A stretch of DNA of 64,000 nt from Microvirga arabica (GCF_016811235.1 NZ_JAFBID010000005.1:98490-162489); one strand, 5' to 3'; positions 35,700-45,182 are shown, counted from the stretch's first letter. Program-made: numbers and translations. The notes: generated by a model not told the origin, from the sequence alone.

Positions 35700-36917
35700 T
35701 CATATGCCGACGTTGAAATCGAGCGCGTCAGCCAATCCCTCTCCGAGAACGCCAGCCGGCTGCCCGGCGGCCACTGCGGCATCCACCGCCTGCAGGTTGG
35801 TCACCGTTGTGGAGGTCACAATCGCAGCCCACAAGCCTCGTCCGAGGAAGTAGCGCTGAAGGACGCCGAGACCGAGCAAGGCAACCAAATATCCGAGGAC
35901 AACCAGGAGACCAACGCTGAATGCTGTCCAGGAAAGCTCCTCCATGTCCGGGACCAATTCGAAGGAGGCGAAGAGGAAACCAATCAGGCCAGCCAGAAGG
36001 CCTAACGCCATCAGGAAACCAAGGGAAGAGAAGATCAGCTTGAAGAACAGGCCATAATACGTGCCGGCTCGGAAATCGCTGGCTGCGGTGACGTCGCCAA
36101 AGCGCAAACCGTCAATGTGCCAGCGGGTGAAGATTGCCATTGCCAGCGGGATAGGCGCCATGATGAGCAGACCAACGACGCCCGCAAGGCCCTGCAAGGC
36201 AGGCTTACCGCTGCCTGTGGCAATGTCGGAGGCGACGAAGAGGAAAAAGGTGAGGGCCAGAAGAACAATCCCCAGCGCCCAGACCCACCAACCGCGCTTG
36301 AACAGGGACCAGCCGGTTCCGACGAAATCACCCTGGATGCTGCCGAAGTAGGTGTGGCGCATCCGGTAGCGCTCGAGGGAGGCCATGGCCCAGGGGAGCG
36401 CAAGACCGAGAGTCAAAAGGGTTGCGAGATCCCACAGGATAGCCCGCATGGCATAGGCCCAGCCGGAGCCCTTCATCCAGAAGCGAACGCCCCGGAAGAT
36501 CGTCCGGCTCGCGCGGTATTTCCGGGCCCGGTAGCTGCCGTAATGAGCCAGCACATACGTGATGACCACGAGCGGCACGCTGGCAAAGGCGTACTGCTCC
36601 TCGGCCATGATACCGAGGATGAAATATACAATGTAGAGCGGGACGAGAACGGCCAGGGCGATTAGGAAACCGATCAGCAGTTCCTTGGCCGTGGCGGTAT
36701 ATTCGAAAGCCTCTCCGTCGATCTGCGTGTTCGCCCAGAGATGCCGCCGCAGCTTCGTGATCAGCCAGAAGCGATAGAAGCCGAAGGTCGGGATCTGAAA
36801 CAGGCTGCCGGTGATCAGAAGCCTGAGAAAGTCCCCGCCCCTGCCTGAGAAGGACATGGACGCATTGTGCGATGTGGGCGGTGTAAGAGGCAGATCATGG
36901 GAGAGAGAGGCGGTCAT
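35700..36917 (-). CDS. DUF898 (YjgN-like) membrane protein
   Basis: A 405-aa integral membrane protein with the DUF898 repeat FSGRGGDFLRLLI, SLFQIPTFGFYRFWLITKLRRHLW and later GVRFWMKGSGWAYAMRAILW and GTYYGLFFKLI. At least eight hydrophobic segments can be counted. First gene of the DUF898-M48-DUF1499 operon. The ATG at 36917 lacks a clear ribosome binding site; the conserved part begins near residue 21, so the true start could be slightly inside. Function unknown. Confidence 0.85.
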   Translation of the reverse strand: MTASLSHDLPLTPPTSHNASMSFSGRGGDFLRLLITGSLFQIPTFGFYRFWLITKLRRHLWANTQIDGEAFEYTATAKELLIGFLIALAVLVPLYIVYFILGIMAEEQYAFASVPLVVITYVLAHYGSYRARKYRASRTIFRGVRFWMKGSGWAYAMRAILWDLATLLTLGLALPWAMASLERYRMRHTYFGSIQGDFVGTGWSLFKRGWWVWALGIVLLALTFFLFVASDIATGSGKPALQGLAGVVGLLIMAPIPLAMAIFTRWHIDGLRFGDVTAASDFRAGTYYGLFFKLIFSSLGFLMALGLLAGLIGFLFASFELVPDMEELSWTAFSVGLLVVLGYLVALLGLGVLQRYFLGRGLWAAIVTSTTVTNLQAVDAAVAAGQPAGVLGEGLADALDFNVGI

Positions 36918-37109
36918 GACTTCAAGGCTCGCTGATGGCCACCCAAGATCTACCACAGATCTGAAATATTAGAACATGCAATGCGGTTGAACTGACCCCT
37001 TTGCTCCACTGGAAAGACGCTGGAGAGGCCCAGTCAGACCTGCCACAAGGGGTGACGCGAGGAATGGTTTCACTGTAAACTATCCCTCTTGTACCTGGAG
37101 TTTGAAACC

Positions 37110-37598
37110 TTGACGTCCCCCTCTTCCGCCTCTGCCGAGATCGCTGCTGCCGATCCCCTGCGGATCTGGTTCCGGATCATCCGCCTAAACCGGCGTGCGA
37201 CGAATGCAGTGGCGGCGGAACTGAAGGCACTCGGTCTGTCGATCCCTCAGTTCGACCTATTGTCCACTCTCACGGAGCGCGAGGGCTCGAGTCAGCAGGA
37301 ACTGGCAGAACGGCTCTATGTGACGAAGGGCAACGTCTCGGGCCTGCTCGACCGCATGGTCGAGGCCGGCCTCGTGGAGCGGCGCGCAATCCCGGGCGAC
37401 CGGCGCTCCAATGCCCTTTATCTTACAGCCAAGGGGCGCGATCTCGCCAACCAGGGGATTGCGGCCCAGCGCTCCTACGTGATGCGGACCCTCGGAACGC
37501 TCCCCGGGCAGGACCTCGTCGAACTGGAACGGATCGTTCTGGCCTGGCGCGACAGGGCGCGCGCCGACGAGGATTCTTCGCCCGCCAAACAACGGTAG
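37110..37598 (+). CDS. MarR family transcriptional regulator
   Basis: A 162-aa winged-helix repressor. The DNA-binding part has SQQELAERLYVTKGNVSGLLDRMVEAGLV, then ERRAIPGDRRSNALYLTAKG as the wing. The TTG start at 37110 has GGAG nine bases upstream; an earlier TTG at 37089 has none. It precedes the patatin gene by 8 bases on the same strand. MarR proteins respond to small phenolic or lipid-like ligands; here it may control the phospholipase. Confidence 0.9.
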   Translation: MTSPSSASAEIAAADPLRIWFRIIRLNRRATNAVAAELKALGLSIPQFDLLSTLTEREGSSQQELAERLYVTKGNVSGLLDRMVEAGLVERRAIPGDRRSNALYLTAKGRDLANQGIAAQRSYVMRTLGTLPGQDLVELERIVLAWRDRARADEDSSPAKQR

Positions 37599-37606
37599 AG
37601 ACACCG

Positions 37607-38452
37607 ATGTTCGACGCGGTGGCATTCGCGGGCGGCGGCAACCGCTGCTACTGGCAGGGAGGCTTCTGGGAGGCCGCGGCGCCGCTGCTCGGATTGAAGC
37701 CCGAGATGGTGGTCGGCGTGAGCGCAGGCGCGTGGTCGGCCTGCTACAGCCTTCTCGGCCTCGGTCGGAAGGTCAACGAGATGGTGGCCGACGGCTGCAG
37801 CCTGGGGCGGCGCAATTTCGAGTGGCGGGCCTGGCGCAGCGAGGGCTCGCCCTGGCCGGTCTCGCTGATGTACCGCAGCCTGATCGAGAGCATCATCGAC
37901 GCGACAGCCCTGGAGAGCCTGAAGCAGGGACCCACCGTTCTCATCGGCCTTGCCCGCAAGCCGCGCCGCCTGCCCCTGTCGCTCGCCGTTCCGCTGGGCA
38001 TCGCCACCTACCAGATCGAGAAGAAGTGGCGCTCCCCTGTTCACCCGAGAGGCGGCCGCGTCTTGGGCTTTCGCCCGGAATTTGTGCGCGTGCAGGACCT
38101 GGCCTCCCCGGCGGAGCTCTCGGCAGCCCTGATGGCCAGCGCCAGTGTGCCGCCCTTCATGCCGGTCGGCCGCATAGGCGGCATGGCGGCCCTCGACGGC
38201 GGCCTCGTGGACAACGTGCCGGCGGAGCCTCTGATCCCCATCGAGGAGCAGGGCGGCAAGACCCTGGTGATCCTCTCCAGGCTCTACCGGGCCGTTCCTT
38301 CGGTCAAGGGCCGCACCTACATCCAGCCCTCCCAGCCGGTCCCGGTTGGGCAGTTCGACATCACCAACCCGGCCGGGATTCGCAGAGCTTATGAGATGGG
38401 CCTGAGGGACGGCGAGAGCTTTGCAAAAGGTGTGGCCGCGCACAGCTTCTGA
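37607..38452 (+). CDS. Patatin-like phospholipase
   Basis: A 281-aa patatin. The oxyanion hole text is AFAGGGNRCYW (7-17), the nucleophile elbow GVSAG (38-42, Ser40) and the dyad aspartate in ALDGGLVDN. No signal peptide is present, so it acts inside the cell or is exported by another route. It is cotranscribed with the MarR gene. Patatins hydrolyse membrane lipids; several act as effectors or in lipid remodelling. The substrate here is unknown. Confidence 0.88.
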   Translation: MFDAVAFAGGGNRCYWQGGFWEAAAPLLGLKPEMVVGVSAGAWSACYSLLGLGRKVNEMVADGCSLGRRNFEWRAWRSEGSPWPVSLMYRSLIESIIDATALESLKQGPTVLIGLARKPRRLPLSLAVPLGIATYQIEKKWRSPVHPRGGRVLGFRPEFVRVQDLASPAELSAALMASASVPPFMPVGRIGGMAALDGGLVDNVPAEPLIPIEEQGGKTLVILSRLYRAVPSVKGRTYIQPSQPVPVGQFDITNPAGIRRAYEMGLRDGESFAKGVAAHSF

Positions 38453-38674
38453 AGAAGCGCCTCTGTAGAACACTCTGAGGTGATGCAACGACAAGACGGG
38501 AAGTATTCACGCCGCAGATCGCGGGAATACTGCGCCGTTAAGTGTTGATTCACCTTGAGGCATGCATCTGCAGCCAAGCCAACACATGATCACCGGTCTG
38601 CCCCAAAGCGGTCACAGCCCTGGAGATCATAAAGGCAGGTTGTCGAAACAGCCTGTGATTTCCAGAGAGGATCC

Positions 38675-38866
38675 ATGACCCAGAACGCTTCAAGCCGAGA
38701 CGCCCGTTCAGGCCAGCAGAATGCCGCCCAGTCCATTCCGGCCTTCAAGGACGTCGCCCTGCCGGCTCTGGCAGCCGCCGTTCAGGCCGCCAAGCTGCAG
38801 CAGAACCGCCCGAAGGTCTCCGAGCTTCCCGCCTTCCTGCGCAAGGAAGCGGTGCTGGGCAAGTGA
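38675..38866 (+). CDS. Hypothetical 63-aa protein
   Basis: A small alanine- and lysine-rich protein, MTQNASSRDARSG at its start and SELPAFLRKEAVLGK at its end. GAGAGGATCC lies upstream of the ATG, and a strong intrinsic terminator follows at 38896, which supports a real, monocistronic gene. I do not recognise the family; the composition suggests a helical, possibly DNA-binding or stress-related peptide. Confidence 0.6.
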   Translation: MTQNASSRDARSGQQNAAQSIPAFKDVALPALAAAVQAAKLQQNRPKVSELPAFLRKEAVLGK

Positions 38867-38895
38867 TCCACAGCAAACAGCCGATCCCAAACAAG

Positions 38896-38920
38896 AAGAG
38901 CGCCCGATGGGCGCTCTTTT
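38896..38920 (+). terminator. Intrinsic terminator
   Basis: AAGAGCGCCC - GAT - GGGCGCTCTT followed by TT, a ten-base perfect stem directly after the 63-aa gene. The complement also terminates the L,D-transpeptidase gene that ends at 38942 on the other strand. Confidence 0.75.
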
Positions 38921-38941
38921 CATGTCGGATGCCGGCTGCTG

Positions 38942-39529
38942 TCAGCGGACGATGACCTTCGTGTTCACCGGCACGCGGTTGTAGAGGTCGATCACATCGA
39001 TATTGCGCATCCGGATGCAGCCAGACGAGACGGCAAAGCCGATCTTCTCCGGCTCGTTGGTGCCGTGAATGCGGTAGAGGGTGTCCTTGTTGCCCTCATA
39101 GAGGTAGAGCGCCCGCGCGCCGAGCGGGTTGCTCGGTCCGCCTTTGGTGTATTGGACATGCGGCCAACGCGCCTTCATTTCGGCCGGCGGGTTCCAATCC
39201 GGCCACTCGGCTTTGCGGGCAATGGTGGAGGTGCCGGTCCAGCCATAGGCCTCGTCGCCGACCGCCACGCCGTATCGGATCGCCTTCCTGTTAGGCTGAA
39301 CGAGATAGAGCTGGCGCTCCTTCGTATCGACCACGATGGTGCCCGGCGCCTCGCCGGTCGGATCGTCGATGAGATAGCGGCCGAAGCGCGGATCTTCCTC
39401 CGCGGTCGGGATCTGCGCCATCCATTCGGCATCCCGCGATGAAACCTGCGGGTCGGGAACGCCTTTGTAATTGCAGCCCCCCAGGGCCATCATCATTGCC
39501 AAAAGAAGGGGCAGACTCAAAAGACGCAT
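38942..39529 (-). CDS. L,D-transpeptidase lipoprotein
   Basis: A 195-aa YkuD-family enzyme that forms 3-3 peptidoglycan crosslinks or attaches outer-membrane lipoproteins. The catalytic motif HGTN...SSGCIRMRN places the nucleophile cysteine near the C terminus. The start ATG 39529 gives a lipoprotein signal ending LGGC; a longer frame to 39622 has no signal value. The family domain begins around residue 55 (GTIVVDTKERQLYLVQ). Confidence 0.9.
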   Translation of the reverse strand: MRLLSLPLLLAMMMALGGCNYKGVPDPQVSSRDAEWMAQIPTAEEDPRFGRYLIDDPTGEAPGTIVVDTKERQLYLVQPNRKAIRYGVAVGDEAYGWTGTSTIARKAEWPDWNPPAEMKARWPHVQYTKGGPSNPLGARALYLYEGNKDTLYRIHGTNEPEKIGFAVSSGCIRMRNIDVIDLYNRVPVNTKVIVR

Positions 39530-39724
39530 CGTGCAAAGCTCTGAAGACTCAGCGGAACTGAGGCGAAGGGTGGTTTCGGGCGGGTTTATAGACCGGACGG
39601 TCGTCAACGCGAATCGAAACACACCATGGCACGGCTCCGCTCCAGAAGGTGTTGCATTGCAACAACATAGACAGACCCATGTGACGCTGCGAAATTCGGC
39701 GGCTTCCCGTACTTAAGAAAATCC

Positions 39725-40666
39725 ATGTCCACGCTGTACATTGCCCACCCGGCCTGCCTCGACCATCAGACACCCTTCGGCCATCCCGAGCGCCCCGACC
39801 GCATCCGCGCCATCGAGCGCGCCCTCGAGAAGGAGCGGTTCACGTCGCTCATCCGGGAGCAGGCGCCGATGGCCGAAATGGACAGTCTCGCGCTGGCCCA
39901 TCCGGAAGACCATATCCTGCGCCTGCGCGACATCAGCCCCCGGGAGGGGCTGGTGCGGATCGACGAGGACACCACCATGTCGCCCGGTACCTACGAGGCC
40001 GCCCTGCGGGGCGCCGGCGGCGCGGTGCTCGCCGTCGACGAGGTGATGGGCGGCAAGGTGAGGAACGCCTTCGTGGCCATGCGCCCGCCGGGGCATCATG
40101 CCGAGCGCGTGAGGGCCATGGGTTTCTGCTTCTTCAATAACGCGGCGATCGCGGCCCGCCATGCGCAGAAGAAATATTGCGCCGAGCGCGTGGCGATCTT
40201 CGACTGGGACGTGCATCACGGCAACGGCACCCAGGACATCTTCTGGTCAGACGAGACCGTGCTCTATTGCTCCACTCATGAGGCGCCGCTCTATCCTGGC
40301 ACAGGCGCGCTGTCCGAGACGGGCGATCACGGCACCATCGTCAATGCGCCGTTGAGCGCCGGCGACGGGAGCGAAGCCTTCCGCGAGGCGGTGGACACCG
40401 TGATCGCGCCGCGCATCGACAGCTTCGCGCCCGACATCATCATCATCTCCGCGGGCTTCGACGCCCATTGGCGCGATCCGCTCGCCAGCCTGAATTTGAC
40501 CGAGTCGGATTTCGCCTGGGCGACGCAGAAGCTGATGGACCTCGCCGACCGCCATTGCGGACAGCGGATCGTGTCGGTTCTCGAGGGCGGCTACGACCTT
40601 GAGGGCCTCGCGAAATCGACTGCGTTCCATCTCGATGCATTGATGGGGCGGGAGATCGGTGCCTGA
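39725..40666 (+). CDS. Histone deacetylase family protein
   Basis: A 313-aa zinc deacetylase of the HDAC/AcuC/AphA superfamily. The charge-relay RPPGHHAE, zinc ligands in DWDVHHGNGTQ (DxH) and AGFDAHWRDPL, and the EGGYDL end are all present. Bacterial members deacetylate polyamines, acetoin-pathway enzymes or proteins; which applies is not visible here. It ends convergently with ribBX and the repeat at 40685 lies between them. Confidence 0.92.
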   Translation: MSTLYIAHPACLDHQTPFGHPERPDRIRAIERALEKERFTSLIREQAPMAEMDSLALAHPEDHILRLRDISPREGLVRIDEDTTMSPGTYEAALRGAGGAVLAVDEVMGGKVRNAFVAMRPPGHHAERVRAMGFCFFNNAAIAARHAQKKYCAERVAIFDWDVHHGNGTQDIFWSDETVLYCSTHEAPLYPGTGALSETGDHGTIVNAPLSAGDGSEAFREAVDTVIAPRIDSFAPDIIIISAGFDAHWRDPLASLNLTESDFAWATQKLMDLADRHCGQRIVSVLEGGYDLEGLAKSTAFHLDALMGREIGA

Positions 40667-40684
40667 CTTTGAAGGATGAATCTC

Positions 40685-40823
40685 TGTCATTCCGGGGCGA
40701 GTGAAACGAGAGCCCGGAATCCATAAACACGACGTTTCAGGAAGCACTGATCAGCATAGCGTTTCTTGCTGCAATGTTAGCGTTTATGGATTCCGGGCTC
40801 CGCTGCGCGGCCCCGGAATGACA
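40685..40823. repeat. Family A palindromic repeat, copy 1
   Basis: Starts TGTCATTCCGGGG and ends with its exact complement, CCCCGGAATGACA; inner arms CCCGGAATCCATAAAC and GTTTATGGATTCCGGG also pair. The 139-bp unit fills the space between two convergent genes. A second copy is at 47769-47931. Confidence 0.8.
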
Positions 40824-40839
40824 GCAGAGGACGAGCGCC

Positions 40840-42129
40840 TCACCCCTCGATCGGCTCCTGGCCCAGAAGCTCGATGCCGAAGCCGGAGAGGCCTACATAG
40901 GAGCGGCTCGAGGTGGCGAGGTTGCGGATGGACGCGACACCGAGATCTTTCAGGATCTGCGCGCCGAGACCGATCTCGCGCCACTGGCTCGAGCGCATGG
41001 CCTCCGATTCCGTCTCTTCGGTCTCGGCAAAGGATGTGGTCGGTACGCCCGCCGTGCCGTCGCGCAGGTAGACGAGAACGCCCCTGCCCTCCTTCACGAA
41101 ACGCTGCAGGGAGGCGTTCACCGCCTTGCCGCCCTCGAACACGTCGGTGAGCGCGTTGGCCCGGTGCAGGCGCACGGGGACGTTGGTGCCGTCGCCGATG
41201 CGGCCATGCACGAGGGCGATGTGCTGCACGCTGTCGAAGGGCGTCGAATAGGCATAGCCCGTGAACGAGCCCCACTGGGTCTCCACCGGGAAGGTGGCGA
41301 TGCGTTCCACCAGCTTTTCCCGTGCCTGGCGATAGGCGATGAGATCGGCAACCGAGATGCGCTTCAGGTTGTGCGTCTCGGCGAAGGCGTCGATCTGCCG
41401 GCCCTTCATCACCGTGCCGTCGTCGTTGGCGAGCTCGCAGATCACACCCACCGGCGGCAGGTTGGCGAGCTTGCACAGGTCGACGGCGGCTTCCGTGTGG
41501 CCCGAGCGCATGAGCACGCCGCCATCCTTGGCGATCAGCGGGAAGACGTGGCCGGGGCGGACGAAATCGGCCGCGCCCATGTTGTTGTTGGCGAGCGCCC
41601 GCACCGTGTTCGAGCGCTGCTCGGCCGAGATGCCGGTGGTCAGCCCGTGCTTCACGTCGACGGTCACCGTGAAGGCAGTGCCGAGAGGCGCGTCGTTCGA
41701 GGCCACCATCGGGTCGAGGCGCAGGCGGCGGGCCTCCGCGGCGGTCAGAGGCGCGCAGACGATGCCGCAGGTGTTGCGGATGATGAAGGCCATCTTCTCC
41801 GGCGTACAGAGGGAGGCGGCGACGATGAGGTCGCCCTCGTTCTCGCGGTCGTCATCATCCGTGACGATGACGATTTCACCGCGAGCGAAAGCCTCGATGG
41901 CATCGGTGACGGAATTGGGCATCAGGGCCTCCTTGGCGGCCGGGGGCAGGAAATCGTTGGGCGTGACGGCGCCACGGGTTTCACGGGCGATCAGATCCGC
42001 CGTGTCCCGCGAGAGCCAAGCCTGTTCGGAGTTGCACATCTGGGTGATGGCGCCGGGCGTAACGCCGATCCGCCGCGCGAATTCCACGCGCGAGACGCCA
42101 TTGCGGGTGAGCCACTCAGCCAGTTTCAT
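40840..42129 (-). CDS. ribB: HTH-RibBX: DHBP synthase with N-terminal HTH and degenerate GTP cyclohydrolase II part
   Basis: A 429-aa protein. Residues 1-62 are a helix-turn-helix (VEFARRIGVTPGAITQMCNS). Residues 70-280 are 3,4-dihydroxy-2-butanone-4-phosphate synthase with DDDDRENEGD (91-100) and RSGHTEAAVDL, which makes the four-carbon precursor of riboflavin. Residues 285-429 resemble GTP cyclohydrolase II (GSFTGYAYSTPFDSVQHIAL) but the zinc cysteines of that enzyme are missing, as in the RibBX variant of proteobacteria, so a separate RibA must exist. A strong AAGGAGG lies five bases before an in-frame ATG at 41922 (Met70), so a second, HTH-less RibBX may also be made. A perfect palindrome lies 24 bp upstream of the long start. 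Confidence 0.9.
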   Translation of the reverse strand: MKLAEWLTRNGVSRVEFARRIGVTPGAITQMCNSEQAWLSRDTADLIARETRGAVTPNDFLPPAAKEALMPNSVTDAIEAFARGEIVIVTDDDDRENEGDLIVAASLCTPEKMAFIIRNTCGIVCAPLTAAEARRLRLDPMVASNDAPLGTAFTVTVDVKHGLTTGISAEQRSNTVRALANNNMGAADFVRPGHVFPLIAKDGGVLMRSGHTEAAVDLCKLANLPPVGVICELANDDGTVMKGRQIDAFAETHNLKRISVADLIAYRQAREKLVERIATFPVETQWGSFTGYAYSTPFDSVQHIALVHGRIGDGTNVPVRLHRANALTDVFEGGKAVNASLQRFVKEGRGVLVYLRDGTAGVPTTSFAETEETESEAMRSSQWREIGLGAQILKDLGVASIRNLATSSRSYVGLSGFGIELLGQEPIEG

Positions 42130-42152
42130 GGTGATGGCTTAGCGGATGACGG

Positions 42153-42173
42153 GATTTTAGTAAAACTAAAATC
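42153..42173. promoter_or_regulatory. Perfect palindrome, candidate operator for the HTH-RibBX protein
   Basis: GATTTTAGT - AAA - ACTAAAATC, nine-base arms with a three-base spacer, in an otherwise GC-rich region. It is 24 bases upstream of the long ribBX start, where a bound HTH domain would block transcription. No FMN riboswitch core is recognisable here. Confidence 0.6.
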
Positions 42174-42345
42174 TGCATGCCTGCCCTTGCAAAAATGTAT
42201 GGGCGGAGGGCTTCAGAACCAGTTCCGTCGTCATCACCGGCCTTGTGCCGGTGATCCCAATTGGAGAGGCGCGGCGCTTCTCAAATCGAGATGGCCGGGA
42301 CGAGTCCGGCCAGGACGTCCAAGTGTGCGCCCTCGCGGGGCGGTC

Positions 42346-43461
42346 TCACACGTCGAACGGCCAAGCCGCGTTCTGCCCCACCTGCCCCCGGTGGCGGAGC
42401 ACGTGATCGGCGAGCACGCAGGCGACCATGGCCTCACCCACCGGCACGGCCCGGATGCCGACGCAGGGGTCGTGGCGGCCCTTGGTCATTACCTCGGCCT
42501 CGGCGCCGGAGCGGGTGACACTCGCACGGGGCGTGAGGATCGAGGAGGTGGGCTTCACGGCGAAGCGGCAGACCACCGGCTGGCCCGTAGAGATGCCGCC
42601 GAGCACACCGCCGGCATGGTTCGAGAGAAACGTCGGCACCCCACCGTTGCCGGGCCGCATCTCGTCGGCGTTCTCCTCGCCGCGCAGGGCGGCTGCCGCG
42701 AAGCCGTCGCCGATCTCCACGCCCTTGACGGCATTGATGGACATGAGCGCGGAGGCGAGGTCGGAATCGAGCTTGCCGTAAATCGGCGCGCCGAGCCCCG
42801 GCGGCACGCCCTCGGCCACGATCTCGATCACGGCCCCGATGGAGGAGCCAGCCTTGCGCAGGCCGTCGAGATACTCCTCGTAAAAGGCTGCCGCCTTTGC
42901 GTCGGGGCAGAAGAACGGGTTGCGGGCGACCTCCTCCCAGTCCCAGTTGCCCCGGTCGATGGCGTGCGGCCCCATCTGCACAAGGGCACCGCGGATGGTG
43001 ATGCCGGCCAACACCTTGCGGGCGACGGCGCCAGCCGCCACGCGGGCCGCCGTCTCGCGGGCCGAGGAGCGGCCGCCGCCGCGATAGTCGCGGATGCCGT
43101 ACTTCACGTCATAGGTGAAATCGGCATGGCCCGGACGGTAGGAGTTCTTGATCTCGGAGTAATCCTTGGAGCGCTGGTCCACATTCTCGATCATCAGGGA
43201 GATCGGCGTGCCGGTGGTGACCTGCCGGCCCGTGCGCTCGTCGGTGAAGACGCCCGAGAGGATCTTCACCTGATCCGGCTCCTGGCGCTGCGTCGTGAAC
43301 CGCGACTGGCCCGGCCGGCGCCGGTCGAGTTCCGCTTGAATCTCGGCGGCTTCCAGGGGGATCATGGGCGGGCAGCCATCGATCACGCAGCCGAGGGCCG
43401 GCCCGTGGCTCTCGCCGAAGGTGGTGACGCGAAACAGGTGACCGAAGGTGTTGTGGGACAT
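42346..43461 (-). CDS. aroC: Chorismate synthase
   Basis: A 371-aa enzyme of the shikimate pathway that converts EPSP to chorismate with reduced FMN. Family signatures are [14 protein letters not shown] (6-19), then [17 protein letters not shown] and [20 protein letters not shown]. Length is standard. It is the next gene upstream of ribBX on the same strand, with about 215 bp between. The last residues WPFDV are the normal C terminus. Confidence 0.97.
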   Translation of the reverse strand: MSHNTFGHLFRVTTFGESHGPALGCVIDGCPPMIPLEAAEIQAELDRRRPGQSRFTTQRQEPDQVKILSGVFTDERTGRQVTTGTPISLMIENVDQRSKDYSEIKNSYRPGHADFTYDVKYGIRDYRGGGRSSARETAARVAAGAVARKVLAGITIRGALVQMGPHAIDRGNWDWEEVARNPFFCPDAKAAAFYEEYLDGLRKAGSSIGAVIEIVAEGVPPGLGAPIYGKLDSDLASALMSINAVKGVEIGDGFAAAALRGEENADEMRPGNGGVPTFLSNHAGGVLGGISTGQPVVCRFAVKPTSSILTPRASVTRSGAEAEVMTKGRHDPCVGIRAVPVGEAMVACVLADHVLRHRGQVGQNAAWPFDV

Positions 43462-44173
43462 GGCGCTTCTTCAGGGTTCACGGCGTCATAAGACCAAAGC
43501 GCGCGAGTGTCACGCCGGCCATGACATGGATCGAGGTCAAAGAGCCAGCACCTTGTGGCCCGCAGCCGGTGGGCTGCGAGCTTGTGGGTAGGATCGAGGG
43601 TGGCGCGTTGGGCAGCCCGGCTCGATGTGTGGTGGTGAGAATGGAAGAGCCGAGGTGCCTCTTCGCGCACGGCTTCTTTAGGCGTTCAGGCGAGGCCAGC
43701 CCGGTGACCACCTCAGGCGTGATCCGTCTCCTCGACGGGGGCCTGAGACCGATTCCGACCACCGGCCCACAGCCTGGGCCTCCTGTCACATGTACCTGCG
43801 TAGCGGCACATGCACAGGACCGTGCCTGCCTCCACACTGCGACGCCTCGCGAGCGCGCCCCTCAACAGAGGCAGGTCTACACAACGATATAGCCGAGCTT
43901 GCAGCAACAGTCAAGAACAAAGTGAGAACATGCACGCGCCCCCTGCTCGTCATGGCCGCACTTGTTGCGGCCATCCACGTCTTCAACCTTTCGTATTCCT
44001 CTGCCCTCATCCTGAGGAGGATTGCGGGAGCAATCCGTCTCGAAGGAGGATCCAGAGAGCACTGGACCCTCCTTCGAGACGCAGCCTGACGGCTGCTCCT
44101 CAGGTTGAGGTCTGTAAAACGGAACGCGCCGAAAGACGCAGATCCCCGGAACACGTCCGGAATGACGAGGCGC
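43462..44173. other. Long intergenic region
   Basis: About 710 bp between aroC and the VOC gene. It contains the family B palindrome at 44005-44110. Frames from 43.5 to 44.0 kb are arginine- and proline-rich with no recognised domain. I see no gene here. Confidence 0.5.
44005..44110. repeat. Family B palindromic repeat, copy 1
   Basis: Begins CCTCATCCTGAGGAGG and ends CTCCTCAGGTTGAGG, with inner arms CGTCTCGAAGGAGGATCC and CCTTCGAGACG. It folds as a long imperfect hairpin. Three relatives are at 56396, 56873 and 63972. Confidence 0.8.
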
Positions 44174-44578
44174 TCACGGCCTGCCGTCCGTGAATTGAAC
44201 GAGGTCCCAGAGATTGCCGTAGAGATCCTTGAACACGGCAACGATGCCGTAATCCGCCTGCTTGGGCTCTCGGACGAATGTGATGCCGGCCTCGATCATG
44301 GCGGCATGGTCACGCCAGAAATCGTCGGTCCGCAGGAACAGGAACACACGGCCGCCGGCCTGGTTGCCGATGAAGCTCTCCTGGTGAGCATTGGACGCGC
44401 GTGCCAGCAGCAGCGATGCGCTCCCCTGGCCCTGTGGTTTGACGACAACCCAGCGCTTGTCCTGCTCCGGCTGGTATGTGTCCTCGACCAGTTCGAACCG
44501 CAGCTTGTTCACATAGAAGTCGATGGCCTCATCGTAGTCCCGGACCACAAGGGCGACATGCGCAATCCCTTGATTCAC
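44174..44578 (-). CDS. VOC family (glyoxalase-like) protein
   Basis: A 134-aa vicinal-oxygen-chelate protein. IAHVALVVRDYDEAIDFYVNKL at the start and YGNLWDLVQF at the end are typical of the two beta-alpha-beta modules. The start is GTG 44578 with AGGAG six bases upstream. Metal ligands fit His8 and a C-terminal glutamate-like position, but the reaction is not predictable from sequence. Stand-alone on the minus strand. Confidence 0.85.
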   Translation of the reverse strand: MNQGIAHVALVVRDYDEAIDFYVNKLRFELVEDTYQPEQDKRWVVVKPQGQGSASLLLARASNAHQESFIGNQAGGRVFLFLRTDDFWRDHAAMIEAGITFVREPKQADYGIVAVFKDLYGNLWDLVQFTDGRP

Positions 44579-44701
44579 GGGGGTCTCCTGCGTTGTCGGA
44601 GGGGGCAGATATCCCCGCGTTCGGGACAATCCCTTGGCGATGATCGTCCGACCTTATCCCCCGCGGATCCAATCCGTATAGGTCATGAGCCTGAGGGCCG
44701 C

Positions 44702-45121
44702 TCACCGATAAGGATAGCAACAGCTTCGGTCGAGGGTGAGGCCGAAATGCTCGCCCAGCGTCCGGATGGCTTCCCCGTGGTCGAGATAAGGATCGCGGTT
44801 CTCGGGGCCGACGATGATGATCCGGAACGTCGGATCAGGGCGCCCGCCCGGCGGCAGCATGGCAGTGGCAAGCGCCTGCCCCTCCGCATCGCGCAGGGTC
44901 AGGAACAGCGGCATGGCGCGTTGGATGTGGGCCTTGAGGCCGATATTCGTCTCGACAAAGGAACTCGACGTCGGCCGGTAGCTCTGGGCGGCGGCCTCCC
45001 AGGCCAGACGGAAATGCTTCTCGACCGCATGTTTCATGACATCGGATTCGAGCGCGGCCTCCCCTTCGGTTTCGATGAGAAACCAAGTCGTCGAGCCCGG
45101 AGCGTCGCAGATATATTGCAT
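44702..45121 (-). CDS. Hypothetical protein
   Basis: A 139-aa soluble protein that I do not recognise; it has MQYICDAPGSTTWFLIETEGEA at its start and PGGRPDPTFRIIIVGPENRDPYLDHGEAI in the middle, with two cysteines and a tyrosine near the end (SCCYPYR). ATG 45121 lacks a clear ribosome binding site but the only alternative is a TTG three codons earlier. Length and amino-acid use are those of a real gene. Confidence 0.6.
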   Translation of the reverse strand: MQYICDAPGSTTWFLIETEGEAALESDVMKHAVEKHFRLAWEAAAQSYRPTSSSFVETNIGLKAHIQRAMPLFLTLRDAEGQALATAMLPPGGRPDPTFRIIIVGPENRDPYLDHGEAIRTLGEHFGLTLDRSCCYPYR

Positions 45122-45182
45122 ATCTGACAACGCGGGAGCGCTATGAAGGTTGTCGCGTCACACCCAGCCGTGATGCCGCAAC

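Noticed and set aside
42130..42345. FMN riboswitch upstream of ribBX
   Set aside because: None of the conserved riboswitch core could be recognised; only the perfect palindrome is present.
41164..43491. 775-aa plus-strand frame opposite ribBX and aroC
   Set aside because: Antisense shadow with His/Gly/Asp-rich text, whereas both genes on the other strand are complete and recognisable.
43462..44173. Gene in the 700-bp space upstream of aroC
   Set aside because: Frames lack domains and ribosome binding sites, and part of the region is a repeat.
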